Assembly (NCBI GenBank): GCA_036262075.1
Contig: DATAJO010000004.1
Span: 124,001-188,000, forward strand
DNA: 64,000 bases
Direction: 5' to 3'
Origin: JACDBZ01 sp036262075
Lineage (GTDB): Bacteria > Chloroflexota > Limnocylindria > QHBO01
Shown here: positions 61,583-64,000 of the stretch, piece after piece
How positions within the stretch are numbered: position 1 is the stretch's first letter
How the letters are laid out: each line of letters starts with the position of its first letter
Made by a program: the position numbers and the translations under genes
The notes under the pieces: model-generated
The model's database searches: none
What the model was told of the DNA's origin: nothing
What the model saw: the letters and a program-made list of their open reading frames with translations, nothing else

Positions 61583-62435
61583 CGGCCGGCACGGCGTCGT
61601 GGCGGGCGGTCCACTCGACGAGGGTCCGCACCGTCTCCTCGGGATGGCTCCAGAAGAACCCGTGCTTGGCCCCGGCGATCACGCGCTGCTCGGCGCCGGC
61701 GATGGTCGACGCGAGGTACTGCGACTGCTCCCAGTGCGAGCCGGTGCCGCCGACGTGGGTGTCCTGGTCGCCGATGACGACGAGGGTCGGCCGGCGGATC
61801 TCGCCCAGCCGATCGGTGGTCCGATGCGCCTGGCGGGCGGCGACGTGCTTCAGGTAGTCCTCGATCGACGGCCGCCCGGCCCAGAACGCCTCGACCAGCC
61901 AGCCGACCCGATCGGGATGCGCCTCGGCGTAGCCGGCGGTGAAGAAGCTGGTCGTGATCTGCCGGCGCATATAGCCCTCGTAGCCGAGCTCGATGAGCCC
62001 GAGGGCGGTGGGCACCGGGATGCCGGTCGTCTGGGCGTGCGCGTCGCTGAACTGGCCCGGGCCCGAGGCGGCCAGGATGAGGCTGCGGACGAGCGACGGG
62101 TGATCGAGGACGAGCCACTGGGCGACGCGGCCGCCCATCGAGTGCCCGAGGACGTGGGCCGGGCCGAGGCCGAGTCCCTCGAGCAGCCCGGCGAGGTCGG
62201 AGGCGAAGAGGCGGGTCGAGTACGGGCCGGGGGTCCCCGGCGTGGCGCCGGTGCCGCGGTGGTCGAAGGTGATGACCGGACGGTATGCAGCCAGCGCGTC
62301 GACGAGCTCGGGGTGCCAGGTGCGGCCCGGATAGCCCGTGCCGGTGACGAGGACGATCGGCGCGCCGGGACCGTCACCGTGGACCTCGTGGGCCAGCGGA
62401 ACGCGTTCGGTGAGCTCGGGAGGGGCCTCCGACAC
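61575..62435 (-). CDS. Alpha/beta-fold hydrolase
   Basis: A 286-residue alpha/beta hydrolase. The nucleophile elbow is HVLGHSMGGRVAQWL (Ser), with DHRGTGAT upstream, an Asp in GDQDTHV and a late His in GAKHGFFWSHPEE; the triad can be assigned. GTG 62435 is preceded by AAGGAG; longer frames would cross the palindrome. It is probably the first gene of the hydrolase-oxidase-tautomerase operon. Substrate unknown, possibly a ring-cleavage enol-lactone or ester. Confidence 0.88.
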   Translation of the reverse strand: MSEAPPELTERVPLAHEVHGDGPGAPIVLVTGTGYPGRTWHPELVDALAAYRPVITFDHRGTGATPGTPGPYSTRLFASDLAGLLEGLGLGPAHVLGHSMGGRVAQWLVLDHPSLVRSLILAASGPGQFSDAHAQTTGIPVPTALGLIELGYEGYMRRQITTSFFTAGYAEAHPDRVGWLVEAFWAGRPSIEDYLKHVAARQAHRTTDRLGEIRRPTLVVIGDQDTHVGGTGSHWEQSQYLASTIAGAEQRVIAGAKHGFFWSHPEETVRTLVEWTARHDAVPADA

Positions 62436-62494
62436 GGGTGACGCTCCTTCTCGCAGGGGCTTGCGGCGAACGCTCGCCGACCCGGATGGGCTTG

Positions 62495-62513
62495 ATGTAT
62501 ACGCTACCATACA
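62495..62513. promoter_or_regulatory. Dyad TGTAT-N8-ATACA between the hydrolase and ABC-transporter operons
   Basis: TGTAT (62496-62500) and ATACA (62509-62513) are inverted repeats; the left part includes ATGTATAC (62495-62502), the same octamer as at 58864-58871, and the right part includes CCATA, also found there. It is in the 173-base divergent gap and may be a second site of the regulator binding 58862-58876. Confidence 0.5.
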
Positions 62514-62608
62514 ATGAAGCATCTCGAGGGCCCCGTGACGACACGAACTGTCCGCCCGAGCATCCACGGGAGCGGCTCGCAGCCGCCGAACGCAGCGCCC
62601 ACGCATCG

Positions 62609-63769
62609 ATGATCCGCGTCTCCGAGCTCGTCAAGATCTACCAGACGGGGGGCGTGCGGGCCGTCGACGACGTCTCGTTCACGGTCGAGGAGGGCGAGTT
62701 CTACACGCTCCTCGGCCCGAGCGGCTGCGGCAAGACCACCACCCTGCGCTGCATCGCCGGCCTCGAGCGGGCGAACGGCGGCACGATCGAGCTGGGCGAC
62801 ACGGTCGTCGTATCGGATCGTGTCTACGTCCCGCCCTACCGCCGCGACATCGGCATGGTGTTTCAGAGCTACGCGGTCTGGCCGCACATGACGGTCTTCG
62901 AGAACGTCGCCTTCCCGCTGCGGGTCGGCAGGGATCGGCCCTCCGGCTCCAGCGTCAAGGAGAAGGTCGAGACGGCCCTCGGCCTCGTCGGCCTGGGGAG
63001 CTACGAGGACCGCATGGCCACCCAGCTGTCCGGCGGCCAGCAGCAGCGCCTGTCGCTGGCCCGCGCGATCGTGCGCGAGCCGAAGGTCCTGCTCCTGGAC
63101 GAGCCGCTCTCGAACCTCGACGCGCGGCTGCGCGAGCGGATGCGCGGCGAGCTGACCGCCATCCAGCGGCGGCTCGGCGTCACCACCCTGTTCGTGACCC
63201 ACGACCAGATCGAGGCGCTCTCCATGTCCGATCGGATCGCGGTCATGGACGGCGGCAGGATCGTGCAGGAGGGCACGCCCGAGCAGATCTACCACGAGCC
63301 GGTCAACGAGTTCGTGGCCAGCTTCATCGGCTCGACGAACCTGTTCCTCGGCACGTTCGTCGCCCGCAACGAGGGCGCGCGGACGGTGACCGTCGACCTC
63401 GCCTTCGGCCGCCTCGACGTCGAGGACCCCGAGGTGCCGGTCGAGCCGGGCGGCCAGGTCATCGTTGCCATCCGTCCGGAGAACGTCGTGCTCCATCACG
63501 ACGGGCACGACGCGGTCGGGGACCGGCCGAACGTCGTCGACGCGCGCATCGGCATCGGCCTGTTCACCGGGAACTCGATGGAGTACTACATCGAGGTCGA
63601 GGGCAACCTCGTCCAGGTCCGGGCCGACTCGCGCCTCAAGCTCGATCGCGGCGACCCGGTCAAGGTCGAGATGCGGCCGTTCGACTGTCGCATCTTCCCC
63701 GTCCACGGGCAGCCGCTGGTGCGGGTCGGGAGCCGCCGGCTCTCGGCGCTCGCCCGGGTCGACGCGTGA
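62609..63769 (+). CDS. ABC transporter ATP-binding protein (iron/polyamine/thiamine type, with TOBE domain)
   Basis: A 386-residue importer ATPase. IRVSELVKIYQTGGVRAVDDV, Walker A GPSGCGKTT, Q-loop FQSYAVWPHMTVFENV, signature LSGGQQQRLSLARAI, Walker B VLLLDEPLSNLD and switch FVTHDQIEAL are present, followed by a TOBE regulatory domain from about residue 280. ATG 62609 starts the first strand; a longer in-frame extension upstream crosses the intergenic dyad. The next gene is its permease (GTGA overlap). Confidence 0.93.
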   Translation: MIRVSELVKIYQTGGVRAVDDVSFTVEEGEFYTLLGPSGCGKTTTLRCIAGLERANGGTIELGDTVVVSDRVYVPPYRRDIGMVFQSYAVWPHMTVFENVAFPLRVGRDRPSGSSVKEKVETALGLVGLGSYEDRMATQLSGGQQQRLSLARAIVREPKVLLLDEPLSNLDARLRERMRGELTAIQRRLGVTTLFVTHDQIEALSMSDRIAVMDGGRIVQEGTPEQIYHEPVNEFVASFIGSTNLFLGTFVARNEGARTVTVDLAFGRLDVEDPEVPVEPGGQVIVAIRPENVVLHHDGHDAVGDRPNVVDARIGIGLFTGNSMEYYIEVEGNLVQVRADSRLKLDRGDPVKVEMRPFDCRIFPVHGQPLVRVGSRRLSALARVDA

Positions 63770-64000
63770 CGGCCGCCTCCGAGGCACGCGCACCCGAGGT
63801 CCGGGAGCCGAGCCCCGGACCCTTCGCCCGCCTCGTCGAGCGGGCGCGGAACGTCCAGGCCCGCACGCTGGCGATCATCGGCATCGTCGGCGTCCTCATC
63901 TGGCTCGTCGTCGGCCCGGTGACGATGCTGGTGCTGACCAGCTTCCGGGCGACCGAGGGCCGGCTGCCGATCAGCCCCGGCGTCGAATGGACGCTCGACA
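63766..64000 (+). CDS. ABC transporter permease, N-terminal part
   Basis: The gene runs off the right edge. The 78 visible residues start with a hydrophilic, Glu/Arg/Pro-rich stretch, then one transmembrane segment (TLAIIGIVGVLIWLVVGPVTM) and LVLTSFRATEGRLPISPGVEWTLD, the opening of FbpB/iron-type permeases. GTG start overlaps the ATPase stop. Confidence 0.85.
   Translation, partial: MTAASEARAPEVREPSPGPFARLVERARNVQARTLAIIGIVGVLIWLVVGPVTMLVLTSFRATEGRLPISPGVEWTLD

Overview
The window is very GC-rich, gene-dense bacterial chromosome. It uses frequent GTG starts, ATGA/GTGA stop-start overlaps inside operons and, repeatedly, a -10 box 6-7 bases before the start codon, which suggests leaderless transcripts. 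The aroK-aroB fusion, SLH-domain exported protein, lipoprotein-anchored sugar transporter and gene content fit a soil or freshwater Chloroflexota lineage (Limnocylindria/Ellin6529-like). That is a moderate-confidence inference; no rRNA or tRNA is present to settle it.

Layout. (1) 1-3633: end of an arginine operon (argJ-argB-argR-argD) plus an SDR dehydrogenase. (2) 3634-6653: an A/T-richer accessory stretch with a Phd/VapC toxin-antitoxin pair, a secreted trypsin-like protease and a small lipoprotein. (3) 6718-14461: an aromatic operon with all seven shikimate-pathway activities plus chorismate mutase and prephenate dehydratase, preceded by a promoter, an 8-residue leader peptide MFHTWFYV and an intrinsic terminator, the layout of an attenuator. 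(4) 14465-17318 (minus): an orphan ABC ATPase and leuCD. (5) 17404-20240: a class III nucleotide cyclase, a GNAT acetyltransferase and an SLH-domain protein. (6) 20250-31721: ilvD behind two dyad operators, then a 45-residue leader peptide very rich in Leu/Ile/Val with mutually exclusive hairpins, then ilvB-ilvN-ilvC-leuA-leuB-cimA-ilvE and a free-standing LeuA-type regulatory domain. (7) 31718-32924: UdgX uracil-DNA glycosylase and two small acidic proteins. (8) 32949-36620: a four-gene carbohydrate/lactone catabolic unit (phosphotriesterase-family hydrolase, FAD oxidoreductase, KDPG-type aldolase, SDR). (9) 36595-46762 (minus): a ten-gene sugar operon (Gfo/Idh dehydrogenase, TIM-barrel isomerase, DeoC, SIS protein, ABC sugar importer, ROK kinase, GntR regulator) facing a divergent ROK repressor, with two different palindromic operators between them. 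(10) 48224-50653 (minus): a second Gfo/Idh dehydrogenase and an aminotransferase. (11) 50748-55255: a bicupin with a His-rich linker, then a DUF262 protein, a MoxR ATPase and a CoxE-like VWA protein. (12) 55212-62435: a three-subunit molybdenum hydroxylase (minus), type 2 isopentenyl-diphosphate isomerase with a small Cys protein (plus), then a tautomerase, an amino-acid-oxidase-like flavoprotein and an alpha/beta hydrolase (minus). (13) 62609-64000: start of an iron/polyamine-type ABC importer.

How it fits together: the first half is amino-acid biosynthesis controlled at the RNA level (aromatic and branched-chain leader peptides) and by DNA operators. CimA makes 2-oxobutyrate from pyruvate, and LeuCD can serve both the citramalate and the leucine branches. 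The second half is catabolism, controlled by GntR/ROK-type operators. No CRISPR array, prophage, IS element, rRNA or tRNA was seen, and no intergenic stretch exceeds 300 bases; the two longest (3634-3914 and 4529-4823) hold the promoter signals listed.
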